The notes under the pieces: model-generated
What the model saw: only the letters and a program-made list of their open reading frames with translations
The model's database searches: none
Told to the model about the DNA's origin: nothing
Shown: piece after piece, positions 36,365-48,169 of the stretch
Layout of the letters: each line of letters begins with the position of its first letter
Numbering within the stretch: the first letter of the stretch is position 1
DNA from: Ceratopteris richardii
Lineage: Eukaryota > Streptophyta > Polypodiopsida > Polypodiales > Pteridaceae
Assembly (NCBI GenBank): GCA_020310875.1
Contig: CM035439.1
Coordinates: 139,065,852-139,129,851 of the forward strand
Reading direction: 5' to 3'
Length of the DNA: 64,000 nt
Position numbers and translations under genes: made by a program

Positions 36365-37347
36365 TGTTGGAGAAACACTCACTAATTGGACATATATTTG
36401 AAGGTCAAATCTTAGGAAGAAAACACCATGCCTATGTGAAGGGACAAATTCACAAGTGTATCATATTTGTAAAGTTAGTTCACTTTAGTTCTAGAAGTTT
36501 TCTAAAAATCACGAGAATACGAAAATCTATATAAGTTAGCTTGTATCAACTGACGCGGAGAGAGAGAGAATAGAGAGAAGAAGTAGAAGAAGGAGTTCAT
36601 TTATACGACTGTGTATAGTCGGGCTTCTCTGAGTGAGAAAGCATCTGTAAAACTTCTGAGTTTTCATACCTATGAGAAAGAACTGAGTAAAGTTCTGTGT
36701 ATGAGTCTCTCTCCATCATCTCCATAATTACCTACTGTGTGATGAGTTAAAAAGATCAAGTTTTCCAAGCAACTCGATGCCTGGCATCGAATTCCAGTTG
36801 AGAAGTCATATTCTAAGTGTGCATGAAATCACCTATAGTTTTGGTGTCCAAAAAGATCAAGGTTTTATCTGGGAAGTCGATGCCTGGCATCGAATCCCTA
36901 CTGAAAAGTGGCCAAAAACATCCCAAGTCGATGCTCGGCATCGAATTCTTGTTGCAAGTCGATGCTAGGCATCGAATTCTAATTTTAAACAGGCGCTCTT
37001 ACTATAACAGGAAAGATTTCCAGTTTTGGAAGGTCATACAGGGTCATCTTGTGAGAGCCATAACTTGAGTTCTAGAGATCTGTTTGATGCATATGATAGC
37101 TATTTGGAAAGCTCTACTCTTCTAGTTTCATCTTGTAAAGTTTCATGGAGAAATAATACTTGAGCTAGGAGAAATTAGCAAAATACTGAAGGTATGTCAT
37201 TTTGGTGACTAGGAATTTCTGTAGAAGCAAAGTTCTCACTTTAGGCTATCATTTCTCAAAGTTTGGAGTGGCAATGAGTTAATGGTGACCATAGAGGTGT
37301 TCTAGTGTCACATTAATTCATTTCTTGTGGTGTTTCATACATCAACA
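36365..37347 (+). repeat. Copia-B LTR 3 (983 bp)
   Basis: TGTTGGAGAA...CATCAACA followed by TSD ACATT at 37348. It carries the palindrome set from ~36774, one copy with a CTCGGCATCG variant. Confidence 0.95.
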
Positions 37348-37352
37348 ACATT

Positions 37353-37742
37353 TTGTTTGGGAGCCTTCTTGAGAGTTGTGAAATCCAGCCATAGTTGATG
37401 CTTCCTAGCTTTAGTACTTGAAGAAAAGAAAGCTTCAAGTGCATCCCACACTTCCTGAGATGTCTTACAACTTCTAATGTGAGGCAACACAAAATCTGAG
37501 ATAGAGTTGAGGAGATAAGACCTTGCAAGTGCATCCTTGGAGCACCATGTGCTCAATGTTTCTTGCTCTTCTTGTGTTGGTTGACTTTTGTTCCTAAAAC
37601 TTGGCATAACTTCATCTCCAGCCACATAACCATATAAACTTCTACCTTGGAGATAGGCTTCCATTCTTAATGACAAAGCTGAGTAGTTACCTCTGTTTAA
37701 TTTGTCAATTGATGAAGGAAATCCATCTGCCATGTTGTCCAA
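37353..37742 (-). pseudogene. Copia-A gag, N-terminal piece
   Basis: This begins MDNMADGFPSSIDKLNRGNY just inside the PBS and shows the copia gag start (NYSALSLRMEAYL) and the UBN2-type WDALEAFFSSSTKARK. It ends at the Copia-B insertion near APKQN; the remainder of gag is at 19106 and leftwards. ORF ends seen right at the Copia-B border are artefacts of the insertion. Confidence 0.9.
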
Positions 37743-37746
37743 CCTT

Positions 37747-37758
37747 GCTCTGATACCA
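37747..37758 (-). promoter_or_regulatory. Copia-A primer-binding site
   Basis: The minus strand reads TGGTATCAGAGC one base from the 5' LTR end; initiator tRNA-Met type. Confidence 0.95.
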
Positions 37759-37759
37759 C

Positions 37760-39032
37760 TGTGAAGAGATGGATAGGTATGTGCTTGAAGATGAAGAGGT
37801 GTTGCAAAATCCTTGATCTACACCAGCCAAATGAACTCCAGAAGTATATGGTGGGACCTTTTAGCTTGCCAATGGATGTATTAGACACCCTATGTACCTT
37901 GAAAGATCACTCTCAAAAAGATAGATCAAAACAAATAAGCTGGAGTTAGCTCAGAGGTGAAAACTTGCTATTCTTGGTTCATACACCTGTCCAGTGTTTT
38001 ACATAATTCTCTGAGCACAGCAGCAATTAGCATAATTCCTCTTGGGGAAGTCTAGATAACTTAAAGAGCTAACTTTCAAGAGTAATCGCATAAAAAATAA
38101 TGAACCACACACTGAGAATGAGTTTTAACAACTGATAACATCATCCCGATTTTCACGGGCTGCTATAGTTTGAGACCAGTGAACAGAAAAATCAACATAA
38201 CTCAAAGTGTAGGAATCCAATGATTATGAAAATTTGTACGGTTATACTAGACAGTAAGCTAAATCCAACAAGCTTTAAATCACTGAATTTAGATAAGTAA
38301 CCACTGAGAAACTCCTCTGACAAGGTGAGTGAAAAAGTCGGGTACCTTACAGAGAAGTGAAGATGAACAGACCCTATTGACTTCAAATGAACATAACTGA
38401 ATATTGCAACATCCAAATGACAGGAAAATTTGTGAGCATATAGTAGACTTATAGAGCTAACTTTACCAAGTTAAATCACGGAAAATGATGCACCAAGCTC
38501 AGAGAAAACATCTCTGCAATCTGACTGAGAAAACTGAGAGTAATGGCAGTGAGTAGTACACTTCACAAGAACATGGAAAGATGAACTCAAATAATCATGA
38601 GAATGAAAGTATATTGCTTGTACAATACAATGACTTACTGATACATATGTGTGCCTTGTAATCACACCTTGATATGGCATAAAGCTCAGCTCTTGGAGGT
38701 CTTCACATAGGTCTCTCTAACCACGACTAAAACTGCCATCTATTTATAGTTGAGTTTGGGAGGCTAACTTCCCTCAATCACTCTCCAATCAATCAATGAT
38801 TGATTTGATTCTCTACCTACCACAAATCACGAATTCGTGGCTCCTCTTTCCCTTTTTGATCATGTGGAGTCAACCACTTAAGATTCTCTTACTTTTACAT
38901 TAAGTAAACTCTCCAAAAAATTACAAGAGGTAGTTCACAAGTGGACTTTACATAGTCTTCATTTTAAGGCTTTTTCTATGACTTTGTGGGACTCAAGCCA
39001 ATACTTAGGCTTGTCATAGACTTGCTCCAACA
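37760..39032 (-). repeat. Copia-A 5' LTR (1273 bp)
   Basis: It is 116 bp longer than the 3' LTR because it contains ~38203-38319, which the other lacks. It is followed on the plus strand by the TSD ATACC and resumed Gypsy-H gag. CTATTTATAGT near 38738 gives a TATA-like site on both strands. Confidence 0.95.
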
Positions 39033-39891
39033 ATACCCACAAGGTAGGTATCAGAACCATTACCAACAACCATACTATAGACCACCACAGCAATATCAGG
39101 CACCATATAGGCCACAACCAGTCCTAGGAAATCAACCACCAGCTCCTGCCAATGTAATTCCAGTTAAGTATGCAGTGGCTGAAGAAAACCTTAATAGAGC
39201 ATTGGTGCCAGTGACCCCACTGATCTCAGAGAATGACTCTCATGCTCATAGTTCAGACTACTCCCATGAAGGTAGTCCACATGCTTATTACATAGAGTCA
39301 CCTGAACATAGTGAGATTTACCCGTATCAATATGAGGCACCACCTATGGAACAAAATTGGGAGCCTGAACAATCCAATGTCATGTACGCAAATGCTAACC
39401 CTAGGCCCCAATTGAGAGAAGTAAGACCACAAGCCCCTAGAGGACCATGTTTCAGATGCCAGGGCAACCATTTCCTTTGTGATTGTCCCCACCCACCATC
39501 TCTGAGTCAAGGGCAGGCTATCACAATACAAGTTTTTTGTCCTGATTGTGGCAAAGACCATCTCCCCAGAGATTGTCCAAGAAACCCCTCTAGTGCAGCC
39601 AAGATTACACCCATTAATGTGGTAGGCTTAGTGGTGGATTCAAGTTCAAGTAGTAGTAATGTGGCTCCTATACAAGCTGTCACTAGAGCACAAGCCTTAA
39701 AACAGGATAAATGAGCAGAGCAATCGGAGTCGAGTGAATTGGGAGAACCTAGTAAGAGGAAAACAAGAACATGGAAGGGTACTAGAGAGAAGGACAATCG
39801 CAAGTGGAATAGAAAGTTATCAGAATTGGAAGAAAGCCTGAAAGAAGCGAAAACAAAAATAGATGATATTACATCTCAAAGCCCCTCGCAT
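39033..39891 (+). pseudogene. Gypsy-H gag, C-terminal part with two zinc knuckles
   Basis: The frame continues from 14095. A Pro/Gln/Tyr-rich stretch is followed by two nucleocapsid-type knuckles, CFRCQGNHFLCDC (~39450) and CPDCGKDHLPRDC (~39540). Both have CX2CX3HX4C spacing, one residue shorter than the usual CX2CX4HX4C. TGA at 39712 breaks the frame; beyond it a Lys/Glu-rich helix-like segment runs to the Copia-D insertion at 39891 and resumes at 46422. Confidence 0.8.
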
Positions 39892-40897
39892 TGATGGGGG
39901 AAGTATCTCAACCCCTAAGCAACGATGAAGCGCGAATGACCTCCACAGGTATCCTTCTTTGACCTCTGCACACCAAAAATGCTCTTACTCAGAGCTTATG
40001 CAGAGAACTCCAGTGAGCTTTTGTATACCTGTAGTAGACACCAAGGGCTTTCCAACAAAACAAATTTCACTTGAAATGGATGCTTACACAAAGAGAAACA
40101 ATGTCTACAACATGAGCTAGTTGAATGCTCACAACTGCTAGTCAAGCAGAGACCTCACTTCACTCCAGCAAACTTTTCTCAGAGATTATACAGAGAATGA
40201 ATCTCAAACTTATGTCAACTTTAGAGGACTCTAATAGCTACCCAATGACACCAAAATCATAGCAAATGGATACATAGAGAAGGAGAACCAGCCCTTACAA
40301 CAGAGAGCAAAATATTTCCAACAGAGCCTACACAAAGAGAGAGATATCAATCACACAAGTTCACTAAAATGAATGTTGCTCCCAGCTTACTCAGAGAATG
40401 CTCCAGAGAATTGGTAAGCATAAAATAGACTCTTATAGCTATCCAATGAGACAAGAATTACATCAAATGGATACCATATGAGGGAGAACCAATGCTAACA
40501 ACTCAGGGGTAGAGAGTTGCAACACTGCCTGCGCACACACATAGATATGCCTACTAAAAGAAAACAAACAAGCAAGCAAGGGGGTTGCTTAAGCAAGGGG
40601 CTTGCTTATCACAACTCCAGCACTTAGTGCTCACTTTACATGAGCTAAAACTCCAAGAAGATGGCCCAAAAGAAGTCGGGATACATGCTCCTTTTATAGT
40701 GAGAGGTGTGCCCCTAAAATCTAGGAACTACCTTTCCAAATCAGCCTCCTAACTTGGAGGAATTAGTTGAGATGACTTGGGGAGTGGTTGAGTGACTTTT
40801 CTTGATGGAATCTCGTGGCTTTTGGCTTCCTTTGATTGCTCCACATGTCCATAAAAGATTCCCCACGAATTTTTAGCTTGAAGCTTGACTTTTAACA
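39892..40897 (-). repeat. Copia-D 3' LTR (1006 bp)
   Basis: On the plus strand TGATGGGGGA...CTTTTAACA. CTTTTATAGTGAG near 40690 could supply a TATA element. The LTR adjoins a polypurine tract (complement of 40898-40911, GCTTGAGGGGGAG). Confidence 0.97.
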
Positions 40898-40911
40898 CTC
40901 CCCCTCAAGCT
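40898..40911 (-). promoter_or_regulatory. Copia-D polypurine tract
   Basis: The minus strand reads CTTGAGGGGGAG directly before the 3' LTR, almost the same as the tract of Copia-A. Confidence 0.85.
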
Positions 40912-40925
40912 TCAATTCTTCATCC

Positions 40926-43900
40926 TCATCCAAGCTCCTTCATGTTGATGCATTGCTTGAATTTTGAAATCTTCATCCCATCCAAAGCCTTTGTAAACAT
41001 GTCCGCAACTTGGTCCTTAGTACCAATATGATGTACTGAAACTTCCTTGGATATCACCTTTTCCCTTATGAAGTGATAGTGCACTTCAATATGCTTGGTT
41101 CTAGCATGATAGACAGGGTTCGATGCTAGATGAATGCTACTCATGTTGTCACAAAAAATCGGATATGTGTCAACCTGCAAATTAAGCTCCATAAATAACT
41201 TCTTAATCCACATTAGCTCACATGTGACTTGAGCCAAAGCTCTATACTCAGCCTCGGTGGAAGATAATGCCACCGTGGGTTGCTTCTTTGAAATCCATGA
41301 GATGATCTTGCTACCTAGCATGACTAGGTAACCACTTGTACTCCTTCTATCTTCCTTCGAACCGGCCCAATCGGCATCGGAATAAGCTTTGACCTGCATA
41401 TCATCATCAAATGAGTAGAACAATCCTTCATTTATAGTGGCTTTGAGATATCGCAACATTCTTCTTGCAGCTTGCAAGTGTGTAGTCCTTGGACTATGCA
41501 TAAATTGTGATAACACTCCAACTCCATATGCTATGTCAGGCATGGTTATTGTGGCATAATTGAAAGAGCCTACAATAGATCAATACAAAGTTACATCCTC
41601 TAATGGCTCTCCATCAATGGAGCTTAGCTTTACATTAACTTCCATGGGATTTGAAATAGGCTTGCAATGTAGCATCCCAAACCTCTCAAGTAGGTCTAGA
41701 ATATACTTCCTTTGTATGAGCATAATACCTTCTTCTTTGTATACAACTTCAATGCCAAGAAAATACCTAAGATCTCCAAGATCAGAGATCCTAAACTCCT
41801 TTCCAAGCTTTGCCTTGATCTCCTCAATGCCCTTTGTATCATTACCTGTAATGATAAGATCATCTACATACACACACATGTAGACCACAAGTTCTCCTCT
41901 TTGTTTGATGAAGAGAGATGGATCCGCCTTGCATTGATTGTAACCACATTTGATCAAATAGTCCACCAATCTTTGGTTCCAAGCCCTTGGAGCTTGCTTT
42001 AGGCCATAAAGTGCCTTCTTCAACCTACAAACATGATGTGGAAACTCTTTATGAACAAAACCTAGTGGTTGCTCCATGTATACCTCTTCTTCCAAGTCTC
42101 CATTGAGAAAGGCATTCTTGATATCCAATTGGAAGAGCTTCCATCCTTTGCTAGCAGCCATTGCAATGAGTGTCCTAATGGTGCTCATCTTTGCCACGGG
42201 GCTGAATGTCTCTTCAAAGTCCACTCCATAGGTTTGTGCAAAACCCTTAGCCACCAATCTTGCTTTGAACCTAGAAATAGATCCATCTGAATTCCTCTTT
42301 ACTTTATACACCCACTTATTACCTATTACCTTCATGTTCTCCTTCTTGGGCACTAGAGTCCATGTTTGATTTTCCTCAAGTGCGTCGATCTCTTCTTGCA
42401 TTGCCTCTTTCCATTCGGTGTACCTGCTTGCATCTTCATAGCAATCGGGCTCATGATCTTCTACTACTTTGTTCATATATGCATAATGTGTTGCCATGTA
42501 TGAATCATAAGTAAACCTTTGAGTTGGATACTTAACTCTAGAAGACTTCCTTTCTTCACCTTTTGGAGGAATAAACCTCCTTTGCCTTGGGAACTTGATC
42601 TCTTTCTTTGACGTGGCTTCTTTCTCCATCATGTGTCCTTCATCATCTTCAACTTCATTACCTTCTTCATCCAACTCCACCAATGTTGCTTTGCCTTTGT
42701 TGATTGATTGTGCTTCATAGCTTGATGAAGGTCTCCCCCTCCATGGTGAGTTCATGCTTGAACTATCTTCATTGATGGAACACCTTGGGCCGCTTAGCTC
42801 TAGGTCGATTTGTTCTTCATCATGTCCATGCTTTTCTTCTTCATAGTCCTGCATACAATCATACTTCTTATACCAAGGGAGTAGCTCATCAAATGCTACA
42901 TCCCTTGATATCCTCAAGTCCTTTGTATTTGGGTTGAAGCACCTGTAACCTTTATGATCATTTGAATATCCTAGAAACACACACTTTTCTGCCTTTGGTT
43001 GTAGCTTGTGCCTCAATTCACTTGGCACATGTACATAACAAGTACATCCAAATATCTTCAAGTGGGAAAGATCAGGTTTCTTACCATAATAGGCTTGATA
43101 TGGTGTCAAGCCATGGATCCCTGAGGTAGGAGCCCTATTCATTAGATACACGGCGGTATTTGCTGCATCACTCCAAAACATGTTAGGTACATTCATCTCA
43201 TTAAGCATTGCTCTAGCGATCTCGGCAATGTATCTATTCTTTCTCTCTGCTACTCCATTTTGTTGGGGTGTGTACCTGCATGTTACTTGCCTCTTGATGC
43301 CTTGATCCATTAAAAAATCAGAAAACGCATTTGAGAAATATTCTCCCCCTCCATCGGACCTTAGCTTCTTGATATATGTACCTGTTTCCTTCTCTACCAT
43401 TGCCTTGAATGCTTTGAAACATGTAAACACATCTGATTTGTTTTTTATGAAATAAACCCAAACCATCCTTGTGCAATCATCTATAAAAGTGACAAAGTAC
43501 TTGTTACCTCCAATGGATTGCTCTTTCGTTGGCCCCCACACATCTGTATGTATCAACTCCAATGGATGTTGGCTTATGTAGCCACTCTTCTTGAATGGAA
43601 GTCTCGCTTGCTTCCCTAGTTGACAAGATTCACATAAATGCTTCATACCTTGTCCTTGGAAGTTGGGAAGACCTTCAACCAGCCTCTTGAATTGCATTTC
43701 CTTCATTCTTTGTATGTTGATGTGACCTATCCTCTTGTGCCACAAGTCCAACTCCGAAATCCTCTTGTTTCCATATGTGAAGTAGACATGTTGAGTAGAA
43801 TGAGAATTTACCTCCAAAGTGAAGAGTCTCCCTTGCTTCTTTCCTCTTGCTATGACCTTGTAACCTTGCTTAGGGTTCTCCACAAAGCATCCACCTTTGT

Positions 43901-45149
43901 TGAACCTTACTTGATAGCCTCTTTCAACCATTTGCCCAACGGACACCAAGTTCTTTGTGATGGTAGGTACATGCAAGACATCCTTGAGACATCTTCCTTC
44001 CTCCTTGTCATCCAAAGCTACATCTCCAACATGGGAGATCTCATGGGCTGTATCATCACCTGTTTCTACATGTCCTTTACCTTTGGGAACATGTAGATTA
44101 GTAAACCAAGAAGCATTGCAACTCATATGGTTGCTACATCCACTATCAATATACCAAGTGTTATCTACTTTGCTTGAATTCCCATTCATGTGCATCATCA
44201 AGAGATTGTCATTTTCTGAACTTGTAGAAGCATAATTACCTTGGCCTTTGTATGAAGAACCTTGATTATAGTTCCTTTGGTTTCCTCCTTGGTAGCAATC
44301 TCTAGCATAGTGGCCAAACTTGCCACATATGTAACATCCTTCGCCATCTTGATTCCTGTTTTGTTGATGTCGTCCTCCTCTTCCTCTTGATCTTCCTCTC
44401 CCTCTTTGTGATGAGGTGCCTTGGTCATGTCCTTGATTTCTTGAGTGGCCTTGCCTTCCTCCAAACCTTCCTTTGCCCCTTCCTTGTCCTTGTCTTCCTT
44501 TGCCCCTTTGATTACCTGCATAGAAAACTTGTGCATCTTTGCTTTTAGTTGAACTTCCACCTATGTTCATTTCTTCGGTGACCATGAGAGCAACCAATTG
44601 CTCAAAATCGGGAAGATTATCCCTTACATAAACTGAAGTGGTAAAGGGTTTCCACTTCTCATCATCTCTCAAACCATTGAGAGTATAAGCCACAAGATTG
44701 TCATCGTCTACGTGGCTTCCAATGGATCCCAATGCATCTGATAACTCCTTGACCTTAAGTATGTAGTCATTTATGCTACTCCCTGAGCTCTTCCTAAGGT
44801 TGTTGAGCTCATTCTTGAGTTGGATCTTCCTTGCTTTGGTGCTTGTTGAATAAAGCCTTTCAAGTGTCTCCCATACCTTCATGCTTGAATCCAGGTCTTG
44901 GATATGGCCGATCATGCTATTGCTAATGTGTTGGGAAAGAATAAAGATAACCCTCTTGTCTCTTTCATTCCATTCCCTAAAGGCCCTTCTCTGGTCATTG
45001 GTTGGATTCTCATCCAACCTAGGTCTTGGTTCACTTCCACTAATCAACCCCCAAAGGCCCTTGCCCATAAGATAGTTGGAGACCCTAAATCTCCATGGTT
45101 GATAGTTACCTTTGTCTAGCTTTTCAATTTGAGTGTTGAAGTCTCCCAT
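40926..45149 (-). pseudogene. Copia-D gag-pol polyprotein with one premature stop
   Basis: One frame of ~1408 codons from ATG at 45149 to the stop at 40926. Gag starts MGDFNTQIEKLDKGNY. The zinc knuckle CYICGKFGHYARDC is at ~residues 271-285, flanked by Gly/Arg/Gln-rich repeats. Protease DSGCSNHMS is at ~333. Integrase follows LWHKRIGH with HTDVWGP, LRSDGGGEYF and NGVAERKN. RT shows QLDIKNAFLNGDL and YVDDLIITG (~1093). RNase H has YSDADWAG, ALSSTEAEYRA and TKHIEVHYH. The only break is TGA at 41580-41582 between RT and RNase H, where relatives have Gln. Readthrough or recent loss are both possible. Confidence 0.93.
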
Positions 45150-45397
45150 ATCTAGTCTTTGATACTTGACCTAGCCCTTGGCTAATGCTCCAATGTGTGT
45201 AAAATGAAAATGAGGCTCTGAGGTTACCTCAATCCAAAGCTTTCCTTAGATGGACACCTTGTGCTCTTGCAAATTTGAGTAGAATAGCTCCCCCTTGATG
45301 TGAGCTACCTCCAAGAAGCTTTTGTTGATGCAACTCTTCAAACACCAACTCCAAGATGTCTTCTTGCTTGTATGTGATACCTCCAAGATGCCCAAAT

Positions 45398-45409
45398 GCT
45401 CTGATACCA
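45398..45409 (-). promoter_or_regulatory. Copia-D primer-binding site
   Basis: The minus strand reads TGGTATCAGAGC one base from the 5' LTR; initiator tRNA-Met type. Confidence 0.95.
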
Positions 45410-45410
45410 C

Positions 45411-46416
45411 TGATGGGGGAAGTATCTCAACCCCTAAGCAACGATGAAGCGCGAATGACCTCCACAGGTATCCTTCTTTGACCTCTGCACACCAAAAATG
45501 CTCTTACTCAGAGCTTATGCAGAGAACTCCAGTGAGCTTTTGTATACCTGTAGTAGACACCAAGGGCTTTCCAACAAAACAAATTTCACTTGAAATGGAT
45601 GCTTACACAAAGAGAAACAATGTCTACAACATGAGCTAGTTGAATGCTCACAACTGCTAGTCAAGCAGAGACCTCACTTCACTCCAGCAAACTTTTCTCA
45701 GAGATTATACAGAGAATGAATCTCAAACTTATGTCAACTTTAGAGGACTCTAATAGCTACCCAATGACACCAAAATCATAGCAAATGGATACATAGAGAA
45801 GGGGAACCAGCCTTTACAACAGAGAGCAAAATATTTCCAACAGAGCCTACACAAAGAGAGAGATATCAATCACACAACTTCACTAAAATGAATGTTGCTC
45901 CCAGCTTACTCAGAGAATGCTCCAGAGAATTGGCAAGCATAAAATAGACTCTTATAGCTATCCAATGAGACAAGAATTACATCAAATGGATACCATATGA
46001 GGGAGAACCAATGCTAACAACTCAGGGGTAGAGAGTTGCAACACTGCCTGCGCACACACATAGATATGCCTACTAAAAGAAAACAAACAAGCAAGCAAGG
46101 GGGTTGCTTAAGCAAGGGGCTTGCTTATCACAACTCCAGCACTTAGTGCTCACTTTACATGAGCTAAAACTCCAAGAAGATGGCCCAAAAGAAGTCGGGA
46201 TACATGCTCCTTTTATAGTGAGAGGTGTGCCCCTAAAATCTAGGAACTACCTTTCCAAATCAGCCTCCTAACTTGGAGGAATTAGTTGAGATGACTTGGG
46301 GAGTGGTTGAGTGACTTTTCTTGATGGAATCTCGTGGCTTTTGGCTTCCTTTGATTGCTCCACATGTCCATAAAAGATTCCCCACGAATTTTTAGCTTGA
46401 AGCTTGACTTTTAACA
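45411..46416 (-). repeat. Copia-D 5' LTR (1006 bp)
   Basis: Partner of 39892-40897. Differences seen include A/G and C/T changes near 45800-45820, G/C near 45878 and T/C near 45931. Confidence 0.97.
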
Positions 46417-46421
46417 CGCAT

Positions 46422-47671
46422 GCCCAAACTCCATCTACTCCACCTCATCCCACCCCACCATCCATTGTAAATAGACCGCAACCAGGGTTTGTTCTGCATA
46501 TCCAACCCCAGAAGGCTTGGACATGATGTTCAAGGCCTACCAAGCTCGACTTCAAGAAGGGTCAACAGCTACAAATCTAGACAAGAGTTACCCTAGAGCG
46601 GATTTAGAGATTGAACGGATGAGAATGTGCATGAAAATGGTAGAACAAGCTCAAGCTATACTCGAGACTAGTCAAAAGTTCAATCAAACAAACTCTGTCA
46701 AACTAGATTTGCATTTCCAGTGGTTACTGGAAAGATTAGAGCAGTTGGTAAACAAACCACAAGTTTCTTTACCTCCATAGGCTCAACAAGTTATTGAAAG
46801 AGGAAGCTCACCACCAATGGAAGCTTATGTTCCTAATTCCACGGATGTTAGAATACCTCCTTCAATTCAACAGTACTCTCAAGATTTCTTGCGGGAAATA
46901 CAAGAAGAGAAATGGGCCAAGGAGAAGGGTAATTCCCCTCCTATTCCTGAGATTGATGATCTGCATGATCAATTTCCCCAAGACATTCCATCCATTTACG
47001 GAGATCAAGTCGAGCAACAAGAAGACGAAAGGATAGATTTTGAATCTAATACCTTAGAAGAACTGCTTCAATTTCCAGGCCCATGGGAATCTGAATCTCT
47101 TCAAATCCGAGCTCCCACAATACTGGTTAGACATGACGACTCAGTGGTCCCAAGGAACACTGATGTCGTGAAGAACACTAAGGTTCAATGTCATCTCACG
47201 GTAGAAGAGCTTCTCAAAGCAAAACCTGAGCTATGGAATCATGTGAAGGATCAGGTCCCAGAACTTGATTCCAATATGCCAAAAGCAGGCTCTAAGCAGA
47301 AAGTCCCAGAGATACCTCTAGATAAAATAGGGGACATGTGTGAGGGTGAAGAAGGTAATACTTATCTCCCTATCACCTACCAAGGTTACACAACCAAAGA
47401 AATCATAGATTGAGGTGCTGGTGTTGCTATTGCGACCACCTCCTTGTGGAAGCAATGGGGCAAACCCACATTAAGACCAACTAGAATGAAGCTTCAAATG
47501 GCTGATGGTCATTTTGAAAGACCTCTAGGACTGCTCGAAGGGATAACTCTAACCACTTGTGGTGTAGAGTTTGAGCACACATTTGCTATATGTGACTTTG
47601 AGAAAAATAATGTTTATGAGATGATCCTAGGAAGACCCTTCCTACGACAATTGCAAATAGTACACGATTAG
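46422..47671 (+). pseudogene. Gypsy-H gag-pol junction and canonical protease
   Basis: The region carries gag-proximal Pro-rich sequence, a helical segment (46517-46777), an acidic linker (46817-47300) and then a retropepsin. The catalytic triplet Asp-Ser-Gly at ~47409 reads Asp-stop-Gly-Ala-Gly because TGA occupies the Ser codon. The C-terminal ILGRPFL motif (~47625) marks the end of the protease fold. Other in-frame stops are TAG 46778 and TAG 47669. A frameshift near 46510 separates this from the gag frame. With a broken active site this protease cannot act. Confidence 0.8.
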
Positions 47672-48169
47672 GGAACCAATTCCTTGTACTTACAACATTT
47701 AGGGGTCACCACCAAGGTCAATTTGAAGGATTAATCCTTCAGAGATGTACCACCCCTACAGTGGAATACTATCCACAAAGCGAAAGAAGATTCCATCTCT
47801 GTGCATTTTGAAAGTTCACCTGATCCATCATGGCTGCATGAAGATACTCATTTGTGGATGTGCAAGGTCGCAGAGGAAGAGGAAAAACGCTTAAAGGCAA
47901 GAGAAGAAGGAATTTCACCAGGAGATAGACCAGTTAGAGACCCAGCCTACACACCAATGATCTTTCCAGATGAGGAATTTGAGCCTCATGGTTGGGCAGA
48001 TATCTTAGCCACCATGGACATTGTTGTCAACGAGGAACAGTGGACACCTCATTGTGATGAGGAGGGTTATGACATCTCTGTGTTCATGTGTTAGCCCTTG
48101 CTAGAAGAATATGACCCTAGTGATGTCATAGAAGAAGAAGAGAGTGACGATGATATAGTCTAGTTCATT
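47672..48169 (+). pseudogene. Gypsy-H acidic linker between protease and RT
   Basis: The same frame as the protease, rich in Asp and Glu, with TAA at 47733 and TAG at 48092 and 48161. No domain recognised. It links protease to RT, as in many plant gypsy polyproteins. Confidence 0.6.

Larger units (their letters stand above)
19112..37347 (+). mobile_element. Copia-B: tandem-dimer copia element in Copia-A gag
   Basis: Order: LTR (19112-20093), internal 1, LTR (30944-31925), internal 2, LTR (36365-37347), flanked by a single TSD ACATT (19107-19111 and 37348-37352). The two internal regions are both 4439 bp once LARD-C and its TSD copy are subtracted from the first. One TSD around three LTRs points to unequal recombination between LTRs of two copies, or to integration of a tandem cDNA, rather than two independent insertions. 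Confidence 0.95.
14096..39032 (-). mobile_element. Copia-A: copia element inserted in Gypsy-H gag
   Basis: The element is bounded by TSD ATACC (14091-14095 and 39033-39037). LTRs are at 14096-15252 (3') and 37760-39032 (5'), with the tRNA-iMet PBS and polypurine tract correctly placed for the minus strand. Its gag is itself interrupted by Copia-B (19112-37347). Without that insert the internal region is ~4.27 kb. Several stops, a frameshift and a mutated RT active site make it inactive. Confidence 0.95.
39892..46416 (-). mobile_element. Copia-D: young copia element, nearly intact
   Basis: The element is bounded by TSD CGCAT (39887-39891 and 46417-46421). Both LTRs are 1006 bp and I could find only about four differences. 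PBS, polypurine tract and a gag-pol frame with one stop are all in place. It is the least damaged element here and probably the most recent copia insertion. Confidence 0.97.

Noticed and set aside
43638..44235. Plus-strand ORFs within Copia-D
   Set aside because: They lie antisense to a clear, continuous gag-pol frame with recognisable domains.
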